Assembly: GCF_001261735.1 (NCBI RefSeq)
Contig: NZ_CVRP01000007.1
Span: 387,711 to 451,710, forward strand
DNA: 64,000 nucleotides
From: Dysgonomonas sp. BGC7
GTDB lineage: Bacteria; Bacteroidota; Bacteroidia; Bacteroidales; Dysgonomonadaceae
Reading direction: 5' to 3'
Shown here: positions 1 through 8,068 of the stretch, in pieces
Numbering within the stretch: the stretch's first letter is position 1
How the letters are laid out: every line of letters begins with the position of its first letter
The notes under the pieces: generated by a model
Seen by the model: only the letters and a program-made list of their open reading frames with translations
Told to the model about the DNA's origin: nothing
Databases searched by the model: none
Made by a program: the position numbers and the translations under genes

Positions 1-25
1 GCTTTTTATATTTTATATATGCAAT

Positions 26-898
26 TTATCCTACTTCAACAACTAAGAACTTAGTTAAACTCCAGAATCTTTTGTAATCTGTTATTTTAATAATAATCTT
101 ACCACTAGCATCCTTATCCAGATTGTAACTGTCTTTTGGATGGTCTGATAGTAATTTTGCTTTTTTATCATATACTGGTATGCTGTGTGCATCACGGATA
201 TCTATTTTGATAAATTTACTTTTTTCTATACCTTCATTCAGTATCTTAGACGATGCTAAAAACCCGCCTGTTACAACTTTAGCTTCCTTCAATTCTTTAG
301 ATGTGCCAAAAATATAGTAAGCTGTATTCAACTCCTTGTCTTGAGATTTAATCTTCGAAGACTGTTCTGCTGTCTGTGTTGCAAGAGATTCTACGTTCTC
401 AGACAAAGATTGTACATCAGTTTGCAAAGCGGCAATTTGTGCGTCGCGTGTTGCAAGAGAGCTTTGTAACTCAGTTATAGTATTGGCTCTTTCTGTTAAC
501 TCTGCATTTAGGTTTTCAATTGTTTTTTTGAAAGTAGCCATCTGCCCCGAATTATTTTTCAAACGTTGATTCAGTTTATCGATATCGGCTTTGTTTTTCT
601 TCAAAATCTCATTGATCATTTCAAAATTGTCTTTCACTCTGGTTTTTGTGTCGTTAGACATTTCACCTTTGTTCTTTGATTCTATAGCCAGATATTTTTC
701 AGCCTCTCTTATTTGTCTGAAATTATCTTCTATTTCACTTATAAGGCTGTTGGTTTCCGCGAGCTCATCGTTACTTTGAGTGTTTATCTGAGCCAAAGAA
801 TCTCTTTCGGCCTGCAAAGCCTTATATTCATCTGAGTTTTTTACATTACATGATGCTAATGCAAATAGGCATAAGCAACTTACCATTAGTTTTTTCAT
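26..898 (-). CDS. Coiled-coil lipoprotein of unknown function
   Basis: Predicted lipoprotein: a short hydrophobic signal followed by the lipobox LASC, so the mature protein would begin at Cys19. Residues about 25-185 are rich in Glu, Gln, Asn and Lys with heptad-like spacing, which predicts a long coiled coil. A compact C-terminal domain of about 100 residues ends in FLVVEVG. The start is ATG at 898 (MKKLMVSC); a TTG two codons upstream is in frame but unlikely. It probably sits on the inner leaflet of the outer membrane or is exposed on the surface. Bacteroides proteins of this build are sometimes named collagen-binding adhesins (Cbp1 type), but that relationship is only a possibility here. 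The cellular role is unknown. Confidence 0.7.
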   Translation of the reverse strand: MKKLMVSCLCLFALASCNVKNSDEYKALQAERDSLAQINTQSNDELAETNSLISEIEDNFRQIREAEKYLAIESKNKGEMSNDTKTRVKDNFEMINEILKKNKADIDKLNQRLKNNSGQMATFKKTIENLNAELTERANTITELQSSLATRDAQIAALQTDVQSLSENVESLATQTAEQSSKIKSQDKELNTAYYIFGTSKELKEAKVVTGGFLASSKILNEGIEKSKFIKIDIRDAHSIPVYDKKAKLLSDHPKDSYNLDKDASGKIIIKITDYKRFWSLTKFLVVEVG

Positions 899-944
899 AT
901 TCAAATGTTTAACTTATTAGTTTTATTATCTATTATATTTATAA

Positions 945-1622
945 TCAATCATTTTTTCCTGATACTACTATAACAAATTCTCCTCTTGGTTCGTTCACAG
1001 AAAAATGAGATACCAATTCTTTTAGCGTGCCTCTACGGGTTTCTTCATACATTTTAGATATCTCGCGACAAGTGGCGGCATACCTATCTTCTCCCATATA
1101 CTCTGTTAACTGTGTAAGGGTTTTCAATACCCTGTGAGGCGATTCGTAAAATACAATAGTTCGTGGCTCTTCTGCTAATATCTTAAGACGTGTCATGCGT
1201 CCTTTTTTTTGAGGAAGGAATCCTTCGAAGCAAAAGCGATCGGAAGGTATACCCGAAGCTACTAAAGCAGGTACAAATGCAGTAGCTCCCGGTAGGCATT
1301 CTACTTCTATTCCGGCTTTTACACATTCACGTACAATAAGAAAACCCGGATCAGAAATACCGGGTGTACCGGCATCCGAAACCAAAGCTATATTTTCTTC
1401 AGTATGGCTGAGACGATCTATTATGTGAGCAATAGCCTTATGTTCATTGAACTTATGATAAGACTGCATTTTGTTCTGAATCTCGAAATGTTTGAGTAAA
1501 ATACCTGTAGTCCGAGTATCCTCAGCTAATATTAGTCCGGCTTCTTTTAGGAGACGTACGGCTCTGAAAGTCATGTCTTCTAAGTTACCAACAGGTGTAG
1601 GTATAATATGCAGCTTCCCCAT
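945..1622 (-). CDS. rsmI: 16S rRNA (cytidine-2'-O)-methyltransferase RsmI
   Basis: RsmI uses S-adenosylmethionine to methylate the 2'-hydroxyl of C1402 in 16S rRNA at the decoding centre. The N-terminal tetrapyrrole-methylase-type fold is visible as IPTPVGNLEDMT followed by LAEDTR, and the glycine-rich cofactor loop as SDAGTPGISDPG. The motif PGATAFVPALVASG and the C-terminal RGEFVIVV are also family hallmarks. At 225 residues it is slightly short, as many Bacteroidetes copies lack the extra C-terminal domain. I chose ATG at 1622 (MGKLHIIPTP), preceded by AAAGGAA, over a TTG at 1643. A -7 box lies just upstream at 1656-1663. Confidence 0.95.
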   Translation of the reverse strand: MGKLHIIPTPVGNLEDMTFRAVRLLKEAGLILAEDTRTTGILLKHFEIQNKMQSYHKFNEHKAIAHIIDRLSHTEENIALVSDAGTPGISDPGFLIVRECVKAGIEVECLPGATAFVPALVASGIPSDRFCFEGFLPQKKGRMTRLKILAEEPRTIVFYESPHRVLKTLTQLTEYMGEDRYAATCREISKMYEETRRGTLKELVSHFSVNEPRGEFVIVVSGKND

Positions 1623-1655
1623 TTCCTTTCTTTCAGAATTCAATTATTAACGCTA

Positions 1656-1663
1656 CAAATATA
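1656..1663 (-). promoter_or_regulatory. Putative -7 promoter box of rsmI
   Basis: On the minus strand this reads TATATTTG, matching the Bacteroidetes -7 consensus TAnnTTTG, 33 nt upstream of the rsmI ATG. No clear TTTG -33 element is seen. Confidence 0.5.
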
Positions 1664-1711
1664 ATAAAAAATCAACCTTTGTAATATAAAACGGACATAA
1701 TGCGTATAATA

Positions 1712-2506
1712 TTATTGATGTATATCGATAATACATTTTTCTTCAATAGAAATGCCAAATAATGCAAAGTCGTATTTTACGGGATCGTCTTTGTCTAATA
1801 TTCTTAGATTTTCAGTCAATTCTATTGCAGCCTTCCAGTCGGGCTTATCTCTCTCCAGAAGCCCTAGTTTACGGGCTGTTCGTTCGACGTGTAAGTCTAA
1901 TGGGCAGATAAGAGCTGCCGGCTTAATACTTTTCCATATTCCGAAATCTACTCCGTTTTTGTCTTGCCTTACCATCCACCGAAGGTACATATTCAGGCGT
2001 TTACACGCCGATTTCTGAATAGGAGAGGGGATATGTTTGCGTGTCCTTTTTGGAGCATCTGGCAGACTGAAAAAATAGGATTGGAAATTATTTAAAGCAC
2101 TTTCTACATCCATGTTATTTTCCTTGAAAAAGGCATTCTCTAAACTTCGATTCGATGAATAGTGATATTTTAAGAAATGGATGCAATATAAGAGGTCGGT
2201 GTCATTGAATGTGCGGTGCTTAAAATTCAGTAATTTTTGCAAGTCACTATCAGAATGTTCTTTTATAAATTGATACGGACTGTTATCCATCCTGTTGGCA
2301 AGCTCTCTACATTTATTTATGATGGTTTTCCGCTGTCCCCAAGCAAAGATGGAAGCGAAAAATCCCATTATTTCAATATCTTGCAGCAAAGTGTAGGAGT
2401 GTGGGATGGAGATAGGATCATTGACTATAAATCCGCTGTTATTATACTGTTCTGTCTTTTTATCCAGCAGTTCTTTTAACTTTAGTAATTGTATGTTATA
2501 TGTCAC
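1712..2506 (-). CDS. TIGR02757 (DUF2400) family protein
   Basis: This is a full-length member of the TIGR02757/DUF2400 family, which is widespread in Bacteroidetes and has no established biochemical function. The recognisable segments are the N-terminal DPISIPH, GFFASIFAWGQRKTII, the LRWMVR block, and the C-terminal PLDLHVERTARKLGLL and DPVKYDFALFGI. The helical architecture and the conserved D-x-H motif recall the HhH-GPD DNA-glycosylase fold, which is an inference only. Translation appears to begin at GTG 2506 (MTYNIQLL). A -7 box at 2529-2536 leaves a leader of roughly 15-20 nt. It is a single-gene unit back-to-back with the mscS-like gene. Confidence 0.88.
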   Translation of the reverse strand: MTYNIQLLKLKELLDKKTEQYNNSGFIVNDPISIPHSYTLLQDIEIMGFFASIFAWGQRKTIINKCRELANRMDNSPYQFIKEHSDSDLQKLLNFKHRTFNDTDLLYCIHFLKYHYSSNRSLENAFFKENNMDVESALNNFQSYFFSLPDAPKRTRKHIPSPIQKSACKRLNMYLRWMVRQDKNGVDFGIWKSIKPAALICPLDLHVERTARKLGLLERDKPDWKAAIELTENLRILDKDDPVKYDFALFGISIEEKCIIDIHQ

Positions 2507-2528
2507 GGTTATTTCTTTTTTTGTTTTA

Positions 2529-2536
2529 CAAATGTA
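2529..2536 (-). promoter_or_regulatory. Putative -7 promoter box of the TIGR02757 gene
   Basis: The minus strand reads TACATTTG, a full match to TAnnTTTG, 22 nt upstream of the GTG start. It supports use of that GTG. Confidence 0.5.
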
Positions 2537-2640
2537 TTGATTTTTTCTTCTTATTTTGATTAAAGAAAATGTATCTGTTTAATTCGTCTTATTTTTAATA
2601 TTTTCTTTCCAATTTTAGATTATAATGATTCTTATTATAT

Positions 2641-2648
2641 TATTTTTG
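2641..2648 (+). promoter_or_regulatory. Putative -7 promoter box with long structured mscS leader
   Basis: TATTTTTG matches TAnnTTTG. Transcription from here would give the MscS gene at 2804 a leader of about 150 nt, far longer than the other leaders in the window. That leader contains two hairpins and a pair of direct repeats, listed separately. Confidence 0.4.
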
Positions 2649-2661
2649 TGCTTTGAATATT

Positions 2662-2687
2662 AAGGCTGGTTATTGAAGCCTTTTTAT
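2662..2687 (+). terminator. Terminator-like hairpin in the mscS leader
   Basis: AAGGCT (2662-2667) pairs with AGCCTT (2677-2682) across a 9-nt loop and is followed by a T-rich tail. No plus-strand gene precedes it, so it would act inside the mscS leader or end a very short transcript. The AAGCCTT at 2676-2682 can alternatively pair with AAGGCTT at 2734-2740. Confidence 0.35.
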
Positions 2688-2696
2688 TTTAGAAAA

Positions 2697-2716
2697 TTGC
2701 CCAATTATTGCCCAAT
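2697..2716. repeat. 9-bp direct repeat with 11-bp period, possible operator
   Basis: TTGCCCAAT occurs at 2697-2705 and again at 2708-2716. The 11-bp spacing, about one helical turn, is what a dimeric DNA-binding protein on one face of the helix would need. It lies between the presumed promoter and the start codon of the mscS-like gene. No known regulator is recognised. Confidence 0.3.
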
Positions 2717-2803
2717 AAGCTTAAGGCCTCCGAAAGGCTTTATTGCCTCTATATGCATAGAAATTGGTCTTGTGTAAGTTTAAAATAAGATTAAAATATT
2801 ACT

Positions 2804-3673
2804 ATGTTTTTAGACATTTTTCCAAATGACAGTATTAATATAACCAATACTGCTTCGGCAATAAGTACATTTGATCGTTTATTTGACCAATTGTTCGACT
2901 CGGCAGTCTCACTCGGACTGAAAATTCTGGCTGCAATAGTTGTATATATCATCGGTCGTTGGGTTATAAAATGGCTACGTAAATTTATAGACCGTTTTCT
3001 CGAACGTCGTAATATTGAGAAAACCGTAAAGAGCTTTCTCGATAGTTTAGCTAATATTACGTTTAAAGTATTACTTTTCCTTATCATTGTTAATATTCTG
3101 GGTATTCAGACAACATCCTTTGCGGCTATTCTAGCAGCAGCAGGGCTGGCAGTTGGTATGTCTATGAAGGACAATCTGTCTAACTTTGCAGGTGGAGTTA
3201 TGCTGTTGGTCAATAAACCATTTAGGGTAGGTGAAAGAATTGTAGCACAAGGAGTCGATGGTACAGTGCAGTCTATCGGTATATTGTATACAGTATTACT
3301 TACGGGTGATAATACAACGATCTTTGTTCCTAATGGCCCTTTGTCAACCGGAAATATTGTAAACTATTCAGCACAAAAAGAGAGGCGTGTTGATATTACC
3401 TTCAATATTAATTATGGAAATGATGTGAATGAGTTGAAAAACACATTGCTAGCTATAATTAATGATAACAATCTTATAAAGAAAACACCGGCTCCTTTTG
3501 TTGGAGTAACTATGGTCAACAACGGATCTATTGATATAACAATAAGAGTGTGGGTTAGTAGTACAGACTATGCAGCCACAAGTGTAGATCTGAATGAAAA
3601 AGTATATGCAACTCTTAGTGATAAAGGTATTTATACACCATCGTCGCTAAGTGTGAGAATGCTTAAGGATTAA
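2804..3673 (+). CDS. Small-conductance mechanosensitive channel, MscS family
   Basis: This inner-membrane channel opens under membrane tension to release solutes on hypo-osmotic shock. The protein has the minimal MscS plan at 289 residues (E. coli MscS has 286). One membrane segment covers about 37-58, a second about 87-105, and the pore-lining third helix begins at about 108, with the Ala/Gly-rich AAILAAAGLAVGMSMKDNLSNFAGG. The beta domain follows, with PFRVGERI, GTVQSIGILYTVL and FVPNGPLSTGNIVNYS. The C-terminal alpha/beta domain ends near residue 285. It stands alone and has an unusually long structured leader. Confidence 0.95.
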   Translation: MFLDIFPNDSINITNTASAISTFDRLFDQLFDSAVSLGLKILAAIVVYIIGRWVIKWLRKFIDRFLERRNIEKTVKSFLDSLANITFKVLLFLIIVNILGIQTTSFAAILAAAGLAVGMSMKDNLSNFAGGVMLLVNKPFRVGERIVAQGVDGTVQSIGILYTVLLTGDNTTIFVPNGPLSTGNIVNYSAQKERRVDITFNINYGNDVNELKNTLLAIINDNNLIKKTPAPFVGVTMVNNGSIDITIRVWVSSTDYAATSVDLNEKVYATLSDKGIYTPSSLSVRMLKD

Positions 3674-3741
3674 AAAATATTAAATCTCTTATTTATAGTG
3701 AAAATTGAATAGATACATTTCTATTTGAGAAAGAAATAAAG

Positions 3742-3749
3742 TAGATTTG
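3742..3749 (+). promoter_or_regulatory. Putative -7 promoter box of the TPR/OmpA-like lipoprotein gene
   Basis: TAGATTTG matches TAnnTTTG and lies 55 nt upstream of the ATG at 3805. A TTTG occurs at 3724-3727, but the 14-nt spacer is shorter than the usual 19-21. Confidence 0.45.
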
Positions 3750-3804
3750 TGAAAAAGGAAGAAATCTCTATATTAAACAATATAATTAATAATTTATTTT
3801 AACT

Positions 3805-5505
3805 ATGAAAAGGCAAAGACTTCAATTATTCCTTTCCTTAATTATGCTGGTTGCTGTTTTGGCAACATCATGTAGCAAGAAGACAATTAGTCCACTGGGT
3901 AATTCCCTATTTTCGGTGAACCCGTCTCCTCTAGAACTTGTGGGAACAAAAGTTCCTGTAACTATCAATGGTAGATTCCCTGCAAAATGGTTTGATAAGA
4001 ATATGAGTGTTGTAGTGACTCCGTATCTGAAATATGATGGTGGAGAGGCTCTTGGTACATCATATACCTACCAAGGTGAAAAAGTAGCAGGTAATGGTAC
4101 AGTTATAAGTCAGGAAAATGGTGGAGCAATAACTCTTAGATCAGAGTTTAACTATACTCCCGCAATGAAAAAATCAGAATTGTATTTGAGATTTGCTTTT
4201 TCAAGAGATGGTAAAACTATTCCCGGATTTGGTGATCTTAAAATTGCTGATGGTGTGAACTCTACAGCAGGTTTGGCTAGTGCCGCTACAGTTACTCCGG
4301 CAACAGCTCCCGATGCTTTCCAGAGAATTATTAAAGAAACTTATGATGCAGATATTATGTTCCTTATCCAACAGGCAGAATTACGTTCAAGCGAACTTAA
4401 TTCTTCAAACTTGGCTGCATGGAAAGATCTTGTAAAAGAAGCAGATGATGATGCTCGTAAAAATATAAATGTAGAAGTCTCTGCTTATGCATCTCCTGAT
4501 GGAGGTTTAGACCTGAATGAGAAGTTGGCAGAAAAACGTGAGAAAAATACAACAGATTATCTTACAAAAGAATTTAAGAAAAAAGCGATAGATACAGAGA
4601 TTAACGCTAAATATACAGCTCAAGACTGGGATGGTTTCCAAAAATTGGTACAGGCATCTAGTCTTCAGGACAAAGATCTAGTGTTGCGTGTATTGTCAAT
4701 GTATCCTGATCCTGAAACAAGAGAAAAAGAAATTAAAAATATTTCTGCGGTATACTCAGATCTTGCTGAAACTATTCTACCAAAACTTCGTCGTTCTCGT
4801 TTGATCGCTAATGTCGAAGTTATCGGTAAGACTGACGAAGAGCTTAAAAGCGCAGTTAATTCAGATATGTCAGGTCTTTCTGTAGAAGAATTGCTATATG
4901 CTGCTAATCTTGACGGTGTATCGAAAGAAAAAGTATATACTTTTGTTACTCAAAAATATCCAAATGACTATCGTGGTTGGAACAACTTAGGTGCTTATTA
5001 TTATAGTAACGGACAAGCTGCAAAAGCTGTACAGTCATTTAATAAGGCAGCAGGAGTTTCTTCAAATGCACCGGAAGCTAGCATGAATCAGGCACTGCTA
5101 TCTTTGGCAGAAGGTAATACTGCAAAAGCAGAACAGTTGTTAGGAAATGCATCTGGAGCAAACTCTTTAGGTGAGGCTCTAGGCTTATTGTATATTCAGA
5201 AAGGTGATTATAATAAAGCTGTACAATCGTTTGGTGAAGCTAAATCAAATAATGCTGCGTTGGCTCAGATTTTGACAAAAAATTATAATAAAGCTCAACA
5301 AACTCTGAACGGAGTATCTAAGAAAGATGCCACAACTTATTATTTGTCTGCTATTGTAGCAGCAAGAACTAATAATACTTCAGGAGTTGTTGGTAACCTG
5401 AAATCAGCAATTGATCAAGGAGTATCTGCTAGTAGTATTCTTAGTGATATTGAATTTGCAAAATTCCTTACCAATTCGGATGTAAAGAATATGCTGTTGA
5501 AATAA
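3805..5505 (+). CDS. Large lipoprotein with OmpA-like and TPR regions
   Basis: Predicted lipoprotein: hydrophobic signal and lipobox ATSC, lipidated Cys at about residue 23. The N-terminal 150 residues form a beta-rich region. Residues about 220-255 (INVEVSAYASPDGG followed by LAEKREKNTTDYL) resemble the peptidoglycan-associating part of OmpA-like domains. The C-terminal third carries TPR-type helical repeats (WNNLGAYYYSNGQAAKAVQSFNKA and similar segments near 400-480). Such proteins probably link the outer membrane to the cell wall or act as an assembly scaffold. The gene is followed directly by a strong terminator, so it is a monocistronic unit. The exact role is unknown. Confidence 0.8.
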   Translation: MKRQRLQLFLSLIMLVAVLATSCSKKTISPLGNSLFSVNPSPLELVGTKVPVTINGRFPAKWFDKNMSVVVTPYLKYDGGEALGTSYTYQGEKVAGNGTVISQENGGAITLRSEFNYTPAMKKSELYLRFAFSRDGKTIPGFGDLKIADGVNSTAGLASAATVTPATAPDAFQRIIKETYDADIMFLIQQAELRSSELNSSNLAAWKDLVKEADDDARKNINVEVSAYASPDGGLDLNEKLAEKREKNTTDYLTKEFKKKAIDTEINAKYTAQDWDGFQKLVQASSLQDKDLVLRVLSMYPDPETREKEIKNISAVYSDLAETILPKLRRSRLIANVEVIGKTDEELKSAVNSDMSGLSVEELLYAANLDGVSKEKVYTFVTQKYPNDYRGWNNLGAYYYSNGQAAKAVQSFNKAAGVSSNAPEASMNQALLSLAEGNTAKAEQLLGNASGANSLGEALGLLYIQKGDYNKAVQSFGEAKSNNAALAQILTKNYNKAQQTLNGVSKKDATTYYLSAIVAARTNNTSGVVGNLKSAIDQGVSASSILSDIEFAKFLTNSDVKNMLLK

Positions 5506-5522
5506 TTCATTACATAGCATAC

Positions 5523-5558
5523 AAAAAAGCCTTTATTCTTAGAATAAAGGCTTTTTTT
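5523..5558 (+). terminator. Rho-independent terminator after the TPR lipoprotein gene
   Basis: A long A-rich arm ending GCCTTTATTCT pairs with AGAATAAAGGC and is followed by eight T residues. The flanking A and T tracts also let it work on the minus strand for the small gene ending at 5582. Confidence 0.9.
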
Positions 5559-5581
5559 ATTTGCTTTTTGTTTTAGTAAAA

Positions 5582-5743
5582 CTATCCTCTGTCCATACTG
5601 TGCTCGTCAGGGTTTATCCTGTTAAGGGCGGCTTTTACTTCTTTTTCTGTTATGATCACAGGTGGAGAATTATCTTTCTGTTTGCGGGCCTCTTCGTAGC
5701 CTTTAAATTCTCTGGAAGGCGTAATTATCTGATTATCTTTCAT
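5582..5743 (-). CDS. Small hypothetical protein, 53 residues
   Basis: An open frame runs from ATG 5743 to TAG 5582. The product begins MKDNQIITPSREFKGYEEAR and ends NRINPDEHSMDRG. It is hydrophilic and highly charged (Lys, Glu, Asp, Arg), with no signal peptide or membrane segment, so a small cytosolic protein is expected. The sequence looks genuinely coding: balanced composition, and it ends in front of the bidirectional hairpin at 5523-5558. I do not recognise the family. It is below the size limit of most gene callers. Confidence 0.6.
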   Translation of the reverse strand: MKDNQIITPSREFKGYEEARKQKDNSPPVIITEKEVKAALNRINPDEHSMDRG

Positions 5744-5907
5744 GATACAATAATTTAATGTTACTTCATTATTTAAACAGATGTAACTAAGAATTTGTTT
5801 ATTATTGCCTATTTATTTCGGCAATGATTATCTTAAAAATGGTTTCAAAAAATTCTAAAATTAATTATTCAGGATAAAAAAAATATACTAATTTTACAAT
5901 ATCAATC

Positions 5908-5980
5908 GCGAAAGTAGCTCAGTTGGTAGAGCACAACCTTCCCAAGGTTGGGGTCGCGGGTTCGAACCCCGTTTTTCGCT
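5908..5980 (+). tRNA. tRNA-Gly (anticodon CCC)
   Basis: A complete 73-nt cloverleaf: acceptor GCGAAAG with TTTTCGC, D arm AGCTCAGTTGGTAGAGC, anticodon stem CAACC/GGTTG with loop TTCCCAA giving anticodon CCC, and T loop TTCGAAC. CCA is not encoded. It is nearly identical to the tRNA-Gly(GCC) at 13371-13443, suggesting duplication. It is 10 nt from the next tRNA, so the two are probably co-transcribed. Confidence 0.96.
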
Positions 5981-5990
5981 CGTTGAACAA

Positions 5991-6072
5991 GCGCATGTGG
6001 CGTAATGGTAGCCGCGCTGTCTTCAGGTGGCAGTGAACTATGTTCGTGGGGGTTCGAGTCCCTTCATGCGCA
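5991..6072 (+). tRNA. tRNA-Leu (anticodon CAG)
   Basis: An 82-nt class II tRNA: acceptor GCGCATG/CATGCGC, anticodon stem CTGTC/GGCAG with loop TTCAGGT giving anticodon CAG, a long variable arm, and T loop TTCGAGT. CCA is not encoded. A terminator hairpin follows at 6078. Confidence 0.95.
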
Positions 6073-6077
6073 CTGAG

Positions 6078-6115
6078 AGCGACAAATTGAATTGATTTTC
6101 TTTTTGTCGCTTTTT
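6078..6115 (+). terminator. Terminator of the tRNA-Gly/tRNA-Leu unit
   Basis: AGCGACAAA (6078-6086) pairs with TTTGTCGCT (6103-6111) around a 16-nt loop and runs into a T-rich tail. It starts 6 nt after the tRNA-Leu 3' end. Confidence 0.85.
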
Positions 6116-6300
6116 CCATTTCTATAACTTGCTATTTTGTGTTGATTAAATGTGTAGTCCGAAGGATACATTTTTCCATCTTGATAGTAGAAGATAAAAC
6201 CTTATTTATTAAAATATAAAGTCTAAATATTAATAGTAAATAGTTATTTAGAATACTTTTATAAAAAAAGGAAGAACGCTGCTGGTCCACAATTTTCAAT

Positions 6301-6308
6301 TATATTTG
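6301..6308 (+). promoter_or_regulatory. Putative -7 promoter box of the beta-propeller gene
   Basis: TATATTTG matches TAnnTTTG, 33 nt upstream of the ATG at 6341. Confidence 0.5.
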
Positions 6309-6340
6309 TTTATAAATCTCCATTAAAAAAACTAATAAGC

Positions 6341-7786
6341 ATGAAGAAACTAATTATTCTCTTGTTTTCAATCTTAATAGTAGAAAATTCGTACTCTCAA
6401 AACTTATTCCCTGAAAAATTTGAAGACTGCAAAATAGAAGCTTTCGGATTAGAAAGCAAAATAACTTCTGCACGTATTTCAAATGAAGAATTATTAACTC
6501 CGATGTTGGAAGGAAAATCGTTAACTCAAATTGAGGGAATATTGGTGATGCAAATATACGTTGATAAGAGTGGAAATGCATGCTTAGTTAGTGCAGATAA
6601 CAAAACAAACATACCATCAAATGAATTTAATCTAAGTAAAGTTATTCAGCGAACGAGATGGATAAATAATGGAAATCCTGTATGTGCAATTGTTCATATT
6701 ACATTTAAAAATGGGAAGGCTGATGTTCGCCGTTTAGGCTCTGATGGAAATTTGGGAGCACATGAGATAACAGATAAGCATAACCCTTTATATGATTTGC
6801 CAAAAGACACGCGGAACAAAAACACGACTAACAATCCTAATATAGCAAAAGATGAGAAAACTAATTCTATATGGAAATTATATACCTTTCAAAACTCAAA
6901 ACTCCCCTATAATCTTTGTAGAAGCGCAGAGGTTGATAGTAAGGGAAATGTATGGATTGGTACTGACCGCGGAATTGTGAAGATTAGTGGAGAGGAATGG
7001 ACTGTCCTTGATGCAAACAATAGCGGACTTGAAAGTAATCAAATGGGCAACACTGTATCATGGGATTTAACAATTGATAAAAATGACAATGTATGGACAG
7101 AAACAATGTCTAAAATAAAAGTATTTGATGGAGATAGTTGGAAAACTATTGACAAATCAAATTCTCCATTAAAAAAATCGGGAAAAACAATATCACAAGA
7201 TAGTACAATTTGGATTGTTGGATTCGAAGGGTTTTACGAATACACTGACAACAAATGGTCTGAATACAATGTAGGTAACTCAGGTTTAGTAAGTAATACC
7301 ACTCGTGGTGTATATCGAGATAAGTCTAATAATTTATGGGTTGCCACTGACCAAGGTGTAAGCTTCTATGATGGGAAGAAATGGAAAACCTATAATAGTA
7401 AAAACTCGAAAATTCCTGCTAATAGTGTGAGAGTAGTCACAGGGGATAAACAAGGGAATATATGGATTGGAGTTAGTACGGGTAAACATGATAATATTGG
7501 AGGAGTTGTTATGATTACACCTGAAGGTAAGTGGACTGTATTTACGATGAAAAACTCGAAATTACCGAGTTCGACAATATCTGACATAAAGTTTGAGGGG
7601 AAAAACGATGAAATTATATGGATTTGTACAGGTAATTTTTTAGTTCGTAAAGAAAATGATAATTGGGAAATATACGATAATGCTAATTCATTTATCCCAA
7701 AGAACTATGTAAGTACTTTAACTATTGATAAAGATGGAAATAAGTGGATAGCAACTTATAATGGTTTAATTTTCACAACAAGATAG
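6341..7786 (+). CDS. Secreted beta-propeller protein with TonB-C-like N-domain
   Basis: The signal peptide MKKLIILLFSILIVENSYSQ predicts export. Residues about 55-125 (LVMQIYVDKSGNACLVSA, then IQRTRWINNG and VHITF) resemble the C-terminal domain of TonB-type proteins. From about residue 175 there are repeated blades of the two-component-regulator propeller type (GNVWIGTDRGI, NLWVATDQGVSFYDG, GNIWIGVSTG, NKWIATYNGLIF), alternating with W-x-x-Y/F strands. No histidine-kinase or transmembrane segment follows, unlike hybrid sensors that carry such propellers, so it is a free periplasmic or surface sensor/binding domain. Function is unknown. It sits alone between tRNA genes and may be accessory DNA. 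Confidence 0.75.
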   Translation: MKKLIILLFSILIVENSYSQNLFPEKFEDCKIEAFGLESKITSARISNEELLTPMLEGKSLTQIEGILVMQIYVDKSGNACLVSADNKTNIPSNEFNLSKVIQRTRWINNGNPVCAIVHITFKNGKADVRRLGSDGNLGAHEITDKHNPLYDLPKDTRNKNTTNNPNIAKDEKTNSIWKLYTFQNSKLPYNLCRSAEVDSKGNVWIGTDRGIVKISGEEWTVLDANNSGLESNQMGNTVSWDLTIDKNDNVWTETMSKIKVFDGDSWKTIDKSNSPLKKSGKTISQDSTIWIVGFEGFYEYTDNKWSEYNVGNSGLVSNTTRGVYRDKSNNLWVATDQGVSFYDGKKWKTYNSKNSKIPANSVRVVTGDKQGNIWIGVSTGKHDNIGGVVMITPEGKWTVFTMKNSKLPSSTISDIKFEGKNDEIIWICTGNFLVRKENDNWEIYDNANSFIPKNYVSTLTIDKDGNKWIATYNGLIFTTR

Positions 7787-7974
7787 GTTTCGATAGTTTT
7801 ACGGTTTCGGAAGATTTTAGTAAGAAGTATAGAGTTTCTATACATGATGTTTTGATAGTAATAGTTAATGTAAAAACTGCAAAACAATTTTATAATATGG
7901 AAATTTCAGAAGATGAATTTATTGCTAAGTGTAATTTTATGCAAAAGATGGTCAAGCAAGTGATACATCCCTAA
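7787..7974 (+). pseudogene. Possible 3' remnant of a decayed gene
   Basis: A frame different from the preceding gene stays open from 7762 to a TAA at 7972-7974. It encodes a protein-like segment ending MEISEDEFIAKCNFMQKMVKQ and a short tail. The only ATG in a sensible position (7897) would give just 25 residues. Composition and amphipathic character suggest a coding fragment whose 5' part is lost, but chance cannot be excluded. Nothing else is recognised in 7787-8031. Confidence 0.3.
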
Positions 7975-8031
7975 AGAAAATATCTTTTAAACTCTAAACC
8001 TCACCATTCGTTGCCCTTTGCGTTTACCTGT

Positions 8032-8068
8032 AAAACAAAAACGCTTGAAAATCATAGATAATCAAGCG
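8032..8068 (-). terminator. Terminator of tRNA-Leu(GAG)
   Basis: On the minus strand CGCTTGA pairs with TCAAGCG around a 13-nt loop and is followed by a T-rich tract (TTTTTGTTTTA). It lies 18 nt beyond the tRNA 3' end. Confidence 0.8.

Noticed and set aside
5919-6119. Minus-strand 66-residue open frame with a GFEPATPT-like stretch
   Set aside because: It is the antisense translation of the tRNA-Gly and tRNA-Leu genes, a well-known spurious protein that pollutes databases.
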